Source of the DNA: Larix kaempferi
Lineage: Eukaryota; Streptophyta; Pinopsida; Pinales; Pinaceae
NCBI GenBank assembly: GCA_027924585.1
Contig: BSBM01001026.1
Span: 2,984,501 to 3,048,500 of the forward strand
Direction of reading: 5' to 3'
DNA length: 64,000 nucleotides
This document shows, in pieces, positions 32,551-44,102 of the stretch. How positions within the stretch are numbered: the first letter of the stretch is position 1; every line of letters begins with the position of its first letter. Both the position numbers and the translations under genes were made by a program. The notes beneath the pieces were generated by a model. That model was not told the DNA's origin, did not search any database, and saw nothing but the letters and a program-made list of their open reading frames with translations.

Positions 32551-33268
32551 AGAAAGAAGAGTGTTTTCTTCTTCCTTTCTCCTAAAATCTCTATGGATAT
32601 TGAGACTCCTTCTAACTGTCCTTCTTGAAGTAGGATTGATTCCTTCTTCTCTTAGTGTGTGTAGCTAAGGCTTGGTCATCTTCTTTGAGCAGGGCTTCTC
32701 TATTGGTAACCTTAGCTTCTTCTTGGATGCAATCTTCCCATACCACATCAAATTTTATGCTCTCTTTTATGTCACACATGGTTTGGATAAATGACTCCCA
32801 TGGTCTAGTGAGACCATTTAGAGTAGTCATGACTAGTTCATCTTCATCAAGTGTATCTCCAATAGCATCTAGTTGTTCCTTGAACTGGGATATCCTTGAG
32901 AAATAGTCTTGAACATATTCTCCTTTATTCATCTTTGTGCTCTTCAATTGAGCTCTCAGATTCATCTTCCTATTGATGTTCTTTCCCTCATACATTCTGG
33001 AAAGGGCATCATACATTTCCTTTGGAGTCTTCTTGGATGCCACTTGGGGAATCAAGTGGTCTTTAATAGAATCAACAATGATTCTCTTTGCCCTAATCAA
33101 ATCCTTCCTATACTTCTCTTTGGCTTCATCTTCTTCAGGTTCTGTAATCTCATCCTTAATATATTGGGAAAGATCATTCTCTTCAAGAATGAGGCCAATT
33201 CTACATTTCCATGCCCGAAAATTTTCTATACCCTCTAGCTTGTCTTCAAGCTTAGTGCTTGGAGCCAT
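32551..33268 (-). pseudogene. Copia A gag
   Basis: The capsid-type gag (UBN2/retrotran_gag family) starts with ATG at 33,268 ('MAPSTKLEDKLEGIENFRAW') and is open for 218 codons to 32,612. It contains 'AWKCRIGLILEEND', 'AKEMYDAL'-like 'TPKEMYDALSRMYEG' and 'RAQLKSTKM...VQDYFSRI'. Three stops between 32,614 and 32,535 separate it from the zinc knuckle, which continues in the same frame. The leader between primer site and ATG is about 400 bp. Confidence 0.9.
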
Positions 33269-33674
33269 CTTCTTCAGGGGTCAAAGAGATTGAAGTTTCT
33301 CAAGAGATAGAATAACACTTACCAGGAGATGTGCTTGATTGAAAGTTTTGGTGTGTTCTGCTTCTGGAAACTTCAACTTTTCATCTTCCGGATCTGCAAC
33401 AGAATTTCTAGTTTTTTGGTGCACAGGTGCTTAACTTTTTTGGTTCTCTGGTTTTCTGGTTTTTCTACGCTTTTGGTCAAACTAGGGTTTGACTTTCCCA
33501 GAGTTCTACCCAACCAAAAACCTCGATCCAGGGCTCAAAACTTCGATTTTGAGGAGGGCTATCTAACCATGCAATCAGAATCCAAAAATACCAACTTTTG
33601 CAGAAACCCTAATTTTCACCGGAGGAGAGGGAGAGAGAGATTTTCACCTTGTGAAAGATGTCCTATTCAGGCTA

Positions 33675-33686
33675 GCTCTGATACCA
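33675..33686 (-). promoter_or_regulatory. Copia A primer-binding site (initiator tRNA-Met)
   Basis: TGGTATCAGAGC on the minus strand, directly after the 5' LTR, complementary to the 3' end of plant initiator tRNA-Met. Confidence 0.92.
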
Positions 33687-34185
33687 TGCTAAGTTTATAC
33701 TAATTTGACTAGCAAGATCACTGAAAGAAACACAATCACAAGATAGACAAATATTTTACCCTGGGAAACCTTCATGGGGTAGAAAACCCAACAAAGCTTT
33801 CCTCAATAAGATGATCAACCAAATACAAGATGTAGTCCAAGACTAGAGATCCTTCTCTACCTCCTATGCAGACCTCTCTCTCTCACTTGTGCGCTACTTT
33901 CCGAGTGATGGAAGAGTGAGATAAGTGAGGAACAACCTCCTCTACTTATACTTGTTTTTCGACTGAGTTTTTACCCTATGGGGCCAACCTCTCCTAAGAG
34001 AGTCTAATAACCCCTAATAAAATAACTCAGGGCCGACCCCCACATGGGAGATCTAATAACCCTAGTTACCATAATCCATCGGAGGAATAAACATCTCTGG
34101 ATACATAATAAAGTCCAAACGAAGGAATGAAACATCTCCGGAATAATACAAGTATAATATTCTTAGAAGTTACAATATTTCAACA
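33687..34185 (-). repeat. Copia A 5' LTR
   Basis: 499 bp. It pairs with 28,196-28,693, with scattered substitutions, a CT-repeat indel and a one-base C-run difference. Promoter and transcript start are expected here. Confidence 0.92.
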
Positions 34186-34190
34186 GTATG

Positions 34191-35770
34191 TTTGGTCATG
34201 CTCCCTCCGTTGCATTGGATTGATGGGAGGGGACGTGATAGTTTGGTCCCAAAAGGGTCCTTTGATGTTTGATTTTACGAGTCCAAAGAAGGAAAACTCG
34301 ACGATTTTTCATGTTTAGAGAGTCTGAAATAATCTAAAGAAGACTCCAAAAATGAATTTTTCGTAAAGTTAGTCTCCTAAGCCTGAAATAAGGGTAAAAT
34401 AATGCGAAGGAGAACTCTCTTAGTCGATGGTAGGCTAAGGAATTCCTTTTTCGTAATTAATACTACTCATCCTGAAAAAGGGGTAAACTAAAATTGAATA
34501 GATTCCATTCCAAATCCTTTTACGAGCGTGAAAGGAAGCAAGTTCGCTTGACGATCTTTTCATATTTTGGGAGTCTAAAAAGAACTTAAAGGAAACTCTA
34601 GGGGTTCATTTTTCATAATAGTTTTTGCGAGCCCAAAAAAGTGATAAAAGTATACTCGATAACTTATTCTCATGTAATTACAACGAGAAAGAACAAGACT
34701 GAGCTCGACACCTTTTATACTCAGTTTTAATGAGCACGACAATGGTATCAAAAGCACTCAAAATATTTTTCATGTTTGGATCTAGAGCACGAAAAAGGAA
34801 AAAGTAAGCTCAAACCACTTTTCATATTTTTAACCAGAGCACAAAAAGGGAAAAAGTAATCTCAACACCATCTTACTGTTTTTAACGAGCTTGAAGAAAG
34901 GTTGGAAGAATGCTCGTGGTATCTGTTTCATTTTTTAACGAGCTTGCAACAGAAAATGAACTATGCTCAAGACGATGGTTTCACTTTTTAGCGAGCTTGA
35001 AGTTGAAACTAAACTATGAGTGGAATGAGGCCCATTGACGAGTTCCCTCCCAACATGATGTCCATAGGTTGGAAACTTTCCCCCAACATTATCAGCAAAA
35101 GATAGTGGCTTAACTCCAATATGATGTCCAGAGGATGGAGACATGCCCCCAAGCTTCATTTCGTCTTCCTACTCTTCTTCTTCTCCCAATTAAATTCCTG
35201 GCTACTAATAGGAAAAGGTTCACCAAATGGATAGGAAGAGTGAGGATTAAGTGACACAGGAAGATGAAATGAAGGTTCAAGTCCTAAATATGGTGGGAGA
35301 CTCAACTCAAATGGGAGAGGAATCTGTTTCATTTTTTAACGAGATTGACAGAAAAAGGGAACTATGCTCATGATAGGTTTCATTTTTACACAAGTTTGAA
35401 ACTGAAAGTAAACTATGCTTAGAGGGGCTTGTTTCATGTTTACACAAGCTTGAAACATAAAATATATATGCTTGAATTATCCCATTTCATTTTTTAAAGA
35501 GCTTAAAACAGAATAAAACTATGCTCGAAGTATCCCATTTCATTTTTTAACGAACTTAAAATGGAATAAAACTATGATCGAAGTATCCCATTTCATTTTT
35601 TAACGAGCTTAAAATGGAATAAAACTATGCTTGAAGTCGGTTCCTACCCAACATGATGTCCAGAGGTTGGTGGTTTTCCCTCATCATAAGAAGCTAGTGG
35701 TCTTAACTCCAACATGATGTCCAAAGGATGGAAGCATGCCCCTCTAATCTTCTGCCATGATGGGAAGAAG
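34191..35770 (-). repeat. Element G: degenerate internal repeats downstream of protease
   Basis: Non-coding on both strands. On the plus strand a roughly 53-60-bp motif, 'catttcattttttaacgagcttaaaatggaataaaactatgctcgaagtatcc' in its clearest form, recurs imperfectly about five times at 35,325-35,635, with looser versions from 34,860. A second motif, 'caacatgatgtccagaggttgg', occurs at about 35,053, 35,117, 35,649 and 35,716, so a block of about 110 bp is duplicated roughly 600 bp apart. The left part (34,240-34,800) has related 'ttttacgag' and 'catgttt' phrases. The RT expected here in an autonomous Gypsy element is missing. Confidence 0.6.
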
Positions 35771-37516
35771 TTATCGGTTCGCTAATGACTCAAATTTGGC
35801 GTTATGTTCAGAGCCAATAGACATGGCTGGCGATGGGGGAGGAACCACTAAGAAATGTGAAACATTCAGGGAAGTCTGGTGGTTGGCAGTCATACAATGA
35901 TTAGGTGTAATAAAGGAAAGCTTATCAATGGTCACTATGTTTCCATGATGAGGAAAATACATCACTCGAAAGAGTGTAGACACTACAACTTTCATGGCAT
36001 AGACATAATCTCACCCAAGAAGCAAATTAATATCTAAGGGACCTTGGACTAACATAACATCAATACATATAGTTTTCTCTCCTAAGGTAATAGGTAACCA
36101 AGGAAGGATCCCTAAAGGTCCAGTAGGTCTTCTATTAAAATACAATATCTGATCAGTGGTTGGCACACGCTGAGGTGATCCTATAACTTTCCAAGCAATT
36201 GAGGATAAGATACTAACATAAGCTCCTTCATCAATAATAATGCAAAGTGCGTTCCTACAGGTAACTTCTACAGATATTTGGAACGGAACATCCGAAGGAA
36301 GACAAGATTCTGTTAGATTGTTCCAATCAAAAGAAATAACCTTAGTACTTGGGGGGGTTTCCTTCGAAATGGGTAAAATTCCCCCTTGTCCAGAAAAATA
36401 TGAATTGATAAAGAGAACATCAGTGGATTTCGGTTCACTCTCAACTAAAAGAGCATGATGAGACAAAGATTGTGTCATGGATATTTCTTCAGTCTCGAAA
36501 TTTTCCAATGAAAGATTGGGATCGAGTGGATATGACGTCGATTCGACTACTTCAACTTCACTCTTCAATGGAAAATCAGGATGAACTATTTGTTCTCCAC
36601 TCTTTGAGGAAAGAGTGGGATCGACTGAGGATGGAGTAGGATCGACTACTTTGGATTCACTCTTCAAGGGAAGAGTAGGATCGACCGAGGATGTAACTGG
36701 ATCGACCACTTTATCAACCAATGAGGGGTCAAGGGAAAACTTAAGATACTCGGTTGGAAGGTGATTCTGAGATACACTAATGTCTTCCAACAATTGTGAA
36801 GCTTCATCCATGCGAGGACAAAGGTAAGTAAGGTGCATGTCCTTGCATAACAAATAAGGATTCTTGACTTTACATTTTCGACCCTTATCCATAGAGTCAT
36901 TGGTTGATGGGGTATCATCATTATGATGTCTAGAGGCTGATGATATAGGTTGTTTGTAGGCTTTAGACCACTCTTCTAATACTTTGGAAAGACCAGGACA
37001 ATCCTTAAGAAAGTGATCCCCCCTGCAAAGCCTGCAAGGGAACTTGGGTTTTCGAGGTGTTAGACTAGAAATATAATAATTAGGGGTAGCCAGTTGATGC
37101 TTGGCCTCTTTCATATTCTGATTCTTCTTAATATTCGTTTTCTTCTTCTTCTTCTCCTCTTGATTACTAACATCATTGCTTTTATCAGATGAGGAAGAAT
37201 AAATGGAAGAAGAGACATCTGACAAAGAAGGAAAAGTGTCAATTTGGGATTGATGCTCTCATGATGGAGAGTTAACATTTGAAGATTTAGGTGCATTCAA
37301 GATCACAAAATTGGAGAATAACAATACTAGTAATCCTATAGACAATCCAGGAAAATTCAAAGTGGCAATAAAGGGAGGACCAATATCTCCAAATGGAGGA
37401 AAAACAAAAGGAACTTCTTGAAAAGGGGTCTCTTGATTAGTAGTCCTAGAAGAGGTTTCCATATATAAACCAGAATAAAAAAGGGGAGCTAGAAGGAAAA
37501 GAGGCACACATGCCAA
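35771..37516 (-). pseudogene. Element G gag-like protein with zinc motif and aspartic protease
   Basis: One minus-strand frame of about 580 codons broken by only two TGA codons (37,259-37,261 and 36,011-36,013, the latter in 'LLLG*DYVYAM', normally an Arg). The first Met is at 37,516, with 'METSSRT' at 37,462 an alternative. A K-rich segment precedes a zinc-knuckle-like CX2CX3HX4C 'CRLCRGDHFLKDC' (about 37,036-36,998) and a second Cys/His motif 'LLCKDMHLTYLCPRM'. Tandem repeats of about 24 residues ('VVDPTPSSVDPTLSSKS'-like) lie at 36,720-36,500. The retropepsin-like fold follows: 'CIIIDEGAYVSILS' (Asp, but Glu in place of the usual Ser), 'GPLGILPWLPITLG' and 'DINLLLG'. No RT follows. Confidence 0.75.
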
Positions 37517-39514
37517 AAATCAAGCTAAAAAAACTTTACTGTAACCGATGCCACAACAAACGAGTGATAACAAAGAGGCCAGAAGGTCAACAAGAAGTAC
37601 TAAAACACAAAAGACCCTTTACAAGGTAAAAGAGAAAGCAACCTCCTACCTAAGATCTTGATACCTCAACAGACCGTATCCTCTGCAGGGTGATGAAATA
37701 CAAGTCAGACAATACGAAATGAGAGACCAATATAGATGAAGGGATATCCCTCTACCGAAAGGGATCCCAGGTAAAAGAGCCCTAGAAGGATGGTCACTAT
37801 GATACCTCGTTCATGATACTTCTGGGAAGGTTTTTTGGAGCTTCTTCCTTTTGGCCCTTGTACTACTAGTATGGAGGCCAAAAAATACAAGGAATACAAT
37901 GGATTGATGTCCTTAGGCACTAAGTGTAGTGAGGTATTCCACAAAGTCCATCCAGAACCGGTCCTCACTGCGTACCCCTGTGCTCCAACAAATTGGCTTA
38001 TAATCGTGTCAACAAATACCATAGGATTTTATCACCCTAAGAGGAAACAACTATGTTTCATATGTGAAACGACAAGGGGGAATTATTTGGATTCCTATCC
38101 CTGATGCCCTACCTAACTACATTGTTCTTTTATTTCCTCAAATGAGGTTAATGTGTGTTTAGTTAGGGTATTTAATTTTAGAGGCTATTGTTTTACTCAA
38201 GGGGAGCGGAAGTGCAACTTGGTGGTGTGTATACTTGACTCAAACCATGAAAATTTGGATGAATTATGCAAGTATTTTTCCTTCAATGAACTTCTAGCTA
38301 AGTAAGTAAGAGTTCTTTTCGTTCCCAAATGTACAACCCAATCCAAATGAAATTTTAGCTTTTTTAATGAATGATAAGAAAACATGTAAAATGATACCCA
38401 AACTATCTTAAAGTGACAAAACAATATCTTTCTATCAATAACAAATGCAAAAATTCTAATTCATTTCCTATCTTTTTACACTTAAAAAAGACACATCTAA
38501 TCTATGGGAAAGAAAGATTCCATAAATGTTTCCAATCAAATGCAATGAAAAGAAAAACATTCAATATCTTTTTGTAATTCAAATGCACAAGAACATGAAA
38601 CAATCTTTTCTTCTTCTTATGAATGTAAGACCAGGAATGTCAAATAATCAAACTAAGGTAAGAAGAATGCTTTTGCTTTTCAAGCTTGTAAATCTAGCAA
38701 AAGAGAGACAAAAATGAAGCTTCTCTTTGAACAAAAATGGAAACAAAGAACCAATCTACTCCAAGAACCAATAAATAGCTAAGGATGCAAAGGAAATGGA
38801 GCGCAAAACCCAATAAAGATGACTTAGAGACACAAGGATGTCCCAATTTTTTCAAAGCCAATCAAAGCAATCCAAATGACATAAAAGATCCCAAAAGGTT
38901 GAAAAACCCTTAATATGGGTCAAAGGGACTGTAGGATACACGATCCTTGGATCAGTTTTTTTTCAAATTTGATGCTTATTTTAATCAAACCTAGTGCAAA
39001 AAATTCCTAAAAATGAAAACAAACACGCACTCAAATAGTGGATGCAAGAGCACTTATAGCTCCTAACAGACATCAAGAGGTCAGGAAAATAAATTTGAAG
39101 CAATAGATCAAGGAAAACCCTAGGAAAAAGCTTCCAAAAACCCAAAACATAGGATTTTCGCCCCTATACAGACCAACATAGAGCGAAAATATGATATTTT
39201 CGTGCCCTGGAACACTGTGGGGTAGCGAAAATTTGAAAATTTTTGCGTCTTAGGATACGGCTGGGGCGCAAAAATATGGAATTTTCACTCTGCAAGGTGT
39301 TTTTGGGAAACAAAAATTTTCATGTAGGTGTAAAAAATGAAAATTAATGCGCAGATCCGAGTAGGGATGAATTTATGGGTTCAAGATAGTCCTCAATGAT
39401 GACTAAAGAGGATCTAAGATGATGTGAAACAACACTTAGAAGAGGATTTGATGATCCAAACAAGCAATCAAAGGTGAAACTAGGGAAAAAGTCCCTAGTA
39501 TGGTCATCAGTTTT
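37517..39514 (-). other. Element G leader region between 5' LTR and gag
   Basis: A 105-codon minus ORF (37,705-38,022) is hydrophobic at its end ('VTILLGLFYLGSLSVEG') and has no family I recognise. It might be the gag N-terminus in another frame. At 39,150-39,300 several 'attttcg' / 'cgaaaat' motifs recur, like those in the G LTR. The sequence next to the LTR, 'AAAACTGATGACCATAC' in minus sense, does not match a tRNA end I know, so the primer site is unassigned. Confidence 0.45.
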
Positions 39515-39969
39515 TGTACTAGAGAATTCGTCCTATGGATAATTAAACTCTCTCATGGACATAACTAAGCCCATAGATACTTAATCCATGACAGAAATAA
39601 AACAAATGGTGATCTATTCTCCTAGATCTAGCACAATACATAAGATATTGAACATGGAAGTAGAAAGGAAGAAGTAAAACTTACCTCCAACCTATAGGTT
39701 GTCCTAGCTCCAGCTCGAAGCTTGATCTTCAAGGCTTGAACCTATTAAACAAGACAAAGGACCAAAAATTCCAATAAAGTAGATGTATTAATCTAGATCT
39801 AATCTACAACATATCATGCATCAATATAACAAGAAGCAAGACATGGGAGAATAGGCCAAGTTATCATTAAGAAATCCAAAGAAGCTTATTGCAATGCTAT
39901 ACCTTGATTTCCAAGATGATAGCATCTCTTTCCAAGATCTCCAACATCACCCTTGCAAGAATCATGGCA

Positions 39970-39974
39970 TCATA
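39970..39974. repeat. Target duplication of Copia B (left)
   Basis: 'tcata', repeated at 46,021-46,025. The uninterrupted G LTR at about 24,744 has a single 'tcata' in the same context. Confidence 0.92.
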
Positions 39975-40662
39975 TGTAAAATTAGTCATAGAATATCTAT
40001 TGAACAAGTAAATCAATCACAATGATGTAAGACACATTAGAGTAAAAATTGTGCAAGAGAGATGCATCAGTGCTCTATAATCCAGAATAGTAGAATTACA
40101 ATACAATACTATCACAATGAGTGAGCAATTCGAATTAGCCAAGGAGGTCATTCGAATATACTGCATGGCATAGCTTGGCTCCAACTAGGAGTCCTCATCA
40201 TCAATCAGTGGTGGTCATCAATGCACAAGTCACTGTCAAACAAGTGTCAAACTGAGTCTAACTGAGTGTAATAAGTGTAACTGATGGTAAGTGGCACTAA
40301 TCTAGGGATGGAGGCTCAGTGGAGGGCACATGAGGAGTTAACTGCAGTCATAATAGGTAGTCATGTCTCATCGGAGGTCAATTGGAGTGATAACTGCAGT
40401 GAGGAGTCAGTCTAGCCTCAAATCAAGGAAAGACTGGTGGTTAACTGAAGTAAACTGGACTGGTAGGTGAGAAAGGCACCCTTCTTCAGTGGAAGGTGAG
40501 AACTGGGCGCATGACAGGCTAGGAGGGATTAATCTGAGTGGAAAGTAGCTCCCGAGTGCTGGGAGACTAAGGACTGGGTGCTGGAGGTACCATACTGATG
40601 ACTGGGAAGCATGTGGATGCATGCATGCAAAGTACATAAGTGAATGATGAGATATCCTAACA
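39975..40662 (-). repeat. Copia B 3' LTR
   Basis: 688 bp. Minus strand begins TGTTAGGATATC and ends AATTTTACA. It is 8 bp shorter than the other LTR because of fewer 'atgc' units near 40,615. Confidence 0.93.
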
Positions 40663-40672
40663 CCCCTCCCTC
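40663..40672 (-). promoter_or_regulatory. Copia B polypurine tract
   Basis: GAGGGAGGGG directly before the 3' LTR in minus sense. This is the expected primer for plus-strand DNA synthesis. Confidence 0.85.
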
Positions 40673-40869
40673 AAGCTATACTATGATGTAAAAAATAAAA
40701 TGTAGGGCCTTGGTTACTGATACCAAAGGTCACCCCAATACAATAATCCAACAAATGCTGAAAATAAGCTAAGTGAGGAAAGAGGGAAAACCCAGTGGGA
40801 AGAAAGCCCCCCCTCAAGCTAAACATAAAAATGGATCTAATTTGTCTCCACCATGATGGAAATCACCCC

Positions 40870-41382
40870 CAACAGTGAACGGAGGTAAGAGAACTTGTTC
40901 TCAGTGAAGCTCTTGGTGAAGATGTCTGTAATTTGCTTATCGGTAGGGCAATATTGCAGAATGATGGTGCGATCATGCACCAACTCTCGAATTTAGTGCA
41001 TATGAATCTCAATGTGTTTGGTCCTCTACCGCTGAACTGGATCGGTGGAGATATTAATAGAACTTTGATTGTCACAAAATAGGACAGTCGAAGTAGTGCT
41101 ACCAAAATCAAACTCGGAGAGAATACCTTGCAACCAAACTGCCTGAATGCAGGCATTGACTGCCCCTCGATACTCTGCCTCTGCTGAAGAAAGTGCAATG
41201 GCTTCCTGCTTTTTGCTTGACCAACAAATAGGCCCATGTCCAATCATGAAAACATATCTGTAAGTGGACTTCAGATCTATGCTATCACCTTCCCAATCTG
41301 AATCAGTAAAACCAATGAAATCTAGTTCAGAATCTGCAGCATAATGTATGCCAAAATGTTTCGTACATTGCACATACTGCAA
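40870..41382 (-). pseudogene. Copia B RNase H
   Basis: 'GFTDSDWEGD' (Asp), 'SSAEAEYRGAV' (Glu) and 'LFCDNQSSINIS' (Asp) are present in the frame 41,382-41,026, which ends at a stop in the 'PVQR*RTKHIEIH' region. The C-terminal 'QITDIFTKSF' remnant lies out to about 40,900. The catalytic residues are intact, but the domain is cut at its C-terminus. Confidence 0.88.
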
Positions 41383-42300
41383 GATCCACTTGGCTTCCCG
41401 CCAATGAAGCTCATGGGGATACTACATATACCTTGATATAGCACTCACGGCATAAGATATATCAGGCCTTGAGTGTGTCAAGTAGATTAGTGAACCAATC
41501 AATTGTCGATACATAGTGCAATCTGCAAGCGGTGTAGTATTTCCCTCTTCAAGACTGATTCCTGAGAGGAATGGGAATGGAGCAGCCTTACATTCTGCCA
41601 TATTAAAATTTAATCGTAGGTCTTTAGCATACTTTTTCTGAGATAATGTTATTCCATCAAAATTTTGAGCTATCTCCAAGCCCAAAAATTGCTTAAGCAA
41701 GCCCAAATCGCTCATATCAAAAGCTAGATTTAAAGCGGTTTTCAGCTTGTTAATTGTAAGGAGAGTGCTACCAGTAATGAGAAGATCATCAACATATAAA
41801 ACCAAAATCAACAAATTACCTTTAAATTTCTATAGGTACACATTAGGATCAGATTTGCATCTTTTGAAATTCTAAGAAAGAAGGAAGGAGTCCATCTTTG
41901 CGTACCAAGCTCTTGGGGCCTGTTTCAATCCATACAAAGATTTCTTCAATTTGCAAACTAATGATGGATCTGATATGTATACTTATAGTTGTTTCATATA
42001 TACCTCTTCATCAAGGTCTCCATGTAGAAAAACACTCTTCACACCCATGTGGTGCACTTCCCATTGCTTGGATGCAGAAATGGCCAAAACTAGGCGGATG
42101 GAATCCATCTTTGCAACCGGTGAAAAAGTCTCAGTGTAGTCCACACCTTGGACTTGGGAGAAAACTTTTGCCACCAGCCTAGATTTGTATTTTCTGATAG
42201 AACCATCAGCAACAACCTTCGTGTGGTATATCCACTTGCATTGAACTAATTTTCTTCCAGGTGGAAGAGAAACTAGCTCCCATGTATTGTTCTTTGAAGA
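41383..42300 (-). pseudogene. Copia B reverse transcriptase
   Basis: Pieces in several frames: 'VAKVFSQVQGVDYTETFSPVAK' region (42,182-41,983), then '[17 protein letters not shown]' near 41,915, then the YVDD box in 'LVLYVDDLLITG' (about 41,770-41,810), 'FLGLEI' and 'MYRQLIGSLIYLTHSRPDI' (to 41,422). Stops near 41,980, 41,875 and 41,825 break it. Confidence 0.9.
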
Positions 42301-42587
42301 GAACTGTACTCTTCATCCATGGCGGTTTTCCATCGTGGATCTTGGTGGGAATGATAGTATTATTTAGGATCTAAACCAATCATCAAATAAAATTTCTTAG
42401 AGAATAATGGATCAGAATATGATAGAGCCATACCTTCTCTTTGAAAGTCTGCTCTTGTTCTCCTTGGATCAGTAGGATTTCCAATGTTTGGAGCAGCAGA
42501 TTGTAGAGTGTTTTGAGCCCACTTTGGTAACTGAGGAGGATCATTATGGTTTGATTCCGAACTTGATATGTCATGGCCATCAAAGTA

Positions 42588-43499
42588 TTATATAATATCA
42601 TATATATCAGATCCAATGCTTTCTTCATACTCACTTGAACCTTCTTCTTGTGGAGGGTGCAGATCGGCTTTGTTTTCCTCAACTAGTTTCAGATCTGGCA
42701 GCGGTTCTTCAAACTTCACACTTCGCTCTATGAATACCTTTTTGGATCTGATATTCATGAGTTTATATGATTTTGATTCTTCCCCATATCTTATTAGGAT
42801 ACATTCAATACTTTGTGGATCCAAAGCTTTCCTCTTATCAGAAGGAATTCTAGCCCATGTAGTGGAGCCAAAAACCCTCAAATTGGACACATCCGGTTTG
42901 CGAACAAAGAATGCTTCGAAAGGAGTTTTACCTTTCACGGATGAATGTGGAACTTGGTTATGAATGTATGTAGCAAAATTAATGGATTCAGCACAAATAT
43001 TTACAGCCAAACCTTTTGACTCAAGCATGCAGGTATCCATCTCTTTTAGTGACCGATTCTTCCTTTCCACTACACCGTTCTGTTGGGGTGTGTAGGGAAC
43101 TGTATGTTGGATCTGAATTCCGCTTTCGGCACAAAGTTCCAGCAACTCAGTATTGATATATTTTCCACCATTATCAGATCTAAGATCTTTGATCTTTCTC
43201 TCAGTGGTGGTCTCAACAGAAGCCTTAAAATCCTTGAATTTTCCAAGCACTTCTGACTTGTTTTTGAGAAAAAATACCCAAGTAAAGCGGGAGAAGTCGT
43301 CGATGAATGTCAAAACATACCTTGAACCATTCATGGACATATTTGGCAGTGGACCACTGATATCAGAATGTATGAGGCCCAAAATGGTAGAAGCTCTGCT
43401 AGCTTTTCCGCGGTCGAACCTGTGCTCAGGGTGCTTCCCAACAATGCAACCGGGGCAAATTCCCTTCGAGGAACAGAGTTGCGGAAGAGCATCAACCAT
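42588..43499 (-). pseudogene. Copia B integrase
   Basis: A 303-codon frame. It has the pre-integrase Cys pair 'CPGCIVGKH', then D, D and E of the catalytic core in 'IHSDISGPL', 'LRSDNGGKY' and 'NGVVERKNR', then 'FGSTTWARIP' and 'ILIRYGEESKSYKL', and an acidic tail toward RT. The zinc-binding His residues lie upstream beyond a stop at about 43,503 (43,506-44,102). The integrase core itself is intact. Confidence 0.92.
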
Positions 43500-43505
43500 G
43501 GATTT

Positions 43506-44102
43506 CTATTGTAACAACAGAAAATAATTGTAATTAAGGTGTCCAAACCTTTCATTCCAAATCCTACTAACCTCGTTTCCATGAGTGAGGAGTGTAGTGG
43601 GCTTTTCAAGCGGCACAAAGTGAGAAAACTCATAGTATTTTGCAGTGTGGTTTGCCTTTTCGACTGCAATAAGTATTCCACTTTTGATATCAAAAATTTC
43701 AACATTGTTAGGGCTGAATGTAACTTGCTTCGGTTCACCAATGTGTGTCATTTGATACACAGAAAGTAGATTTGAATCCAAGGAAGGCACATAGAGAACA
43801 TTCTGGAAGCTTCCATGCTCTACATGGATGGTACCTTTTCCCTTCGAAGAAATTTTTGAGTCATCTCCCAAATGGATGGGGATGGAGCTGCTTGGATCGA
43901 ATGAAGAGAAGGAGTCAATGTTTGCAGCCATATGATTCGAGGCACCGGAATCTATCAATAGAGTGGTGGGTTTCAAAACAGTTTCCATGAGTGCTTGACC
44001 TCTTTCATGATCATCATTTATATCCTTCTTCTGTGCACCATAGGGAAGACATATGTTGTTCTTTTCCAAAAGGAGGGCCATTTGATCTATTGTTTTCTTC
44101 AT
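43506..44102 (-). pseudogene. Copia B protease and GAG pre-integrase segment
   Basis: It begins just after the zinc knuckle 'CSYCNRGFHPEISC' (about 44,100-44,140). The protease motif is 'LLIDSGASNHMAAN'. 'VLYVPSLDSNLLSV' follows, then the pre-integrase 'WNERFGHLNYNYF'. It is one frame, closed by a stop just before integrase. Confidence 0.9.

Larger units (their letters stand above)
28196..34185 (-). mobile_element. Copia A: Ty1/copia LTR retrotransposon
   Basis: A 5,990-bp element with LTRs 28,196-28,693 and 33,687-34,185, 5-bp target duplication 'gtatg', a primer site for initiator tRNA-Met at 33,675-33,686 and a polypurine tract 'AAGTGGGAG' at 28,694-28,702 (minus sense). The order gag, protease, integrase, RT, RNase H is that of Ty1/copia. 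Damage is limited: three stops near the gag end, a TAG after integrase and one frameshift before RT. The LTRs differ at roughly two dozen positions by eye, so it is not a recent insertion. It sits inside element G. Copia C is a relative with similar LTRs and RNase H. Confidence 0.95.

Noticed and set aside
32655-33293. Plus-strand ORFs of 83 to 109 codons opposite Copia A gag
   Set aside because: Antisense shadows of the gag gene.
37705-38022. 105-codon minus ORF with a hydrophobic end as a membrane protein
   Set aside because: Position in the G leader and lack of recognisable similarity make a gag remnant or chance ORF more likely. Kept only as a note in the leader entry.
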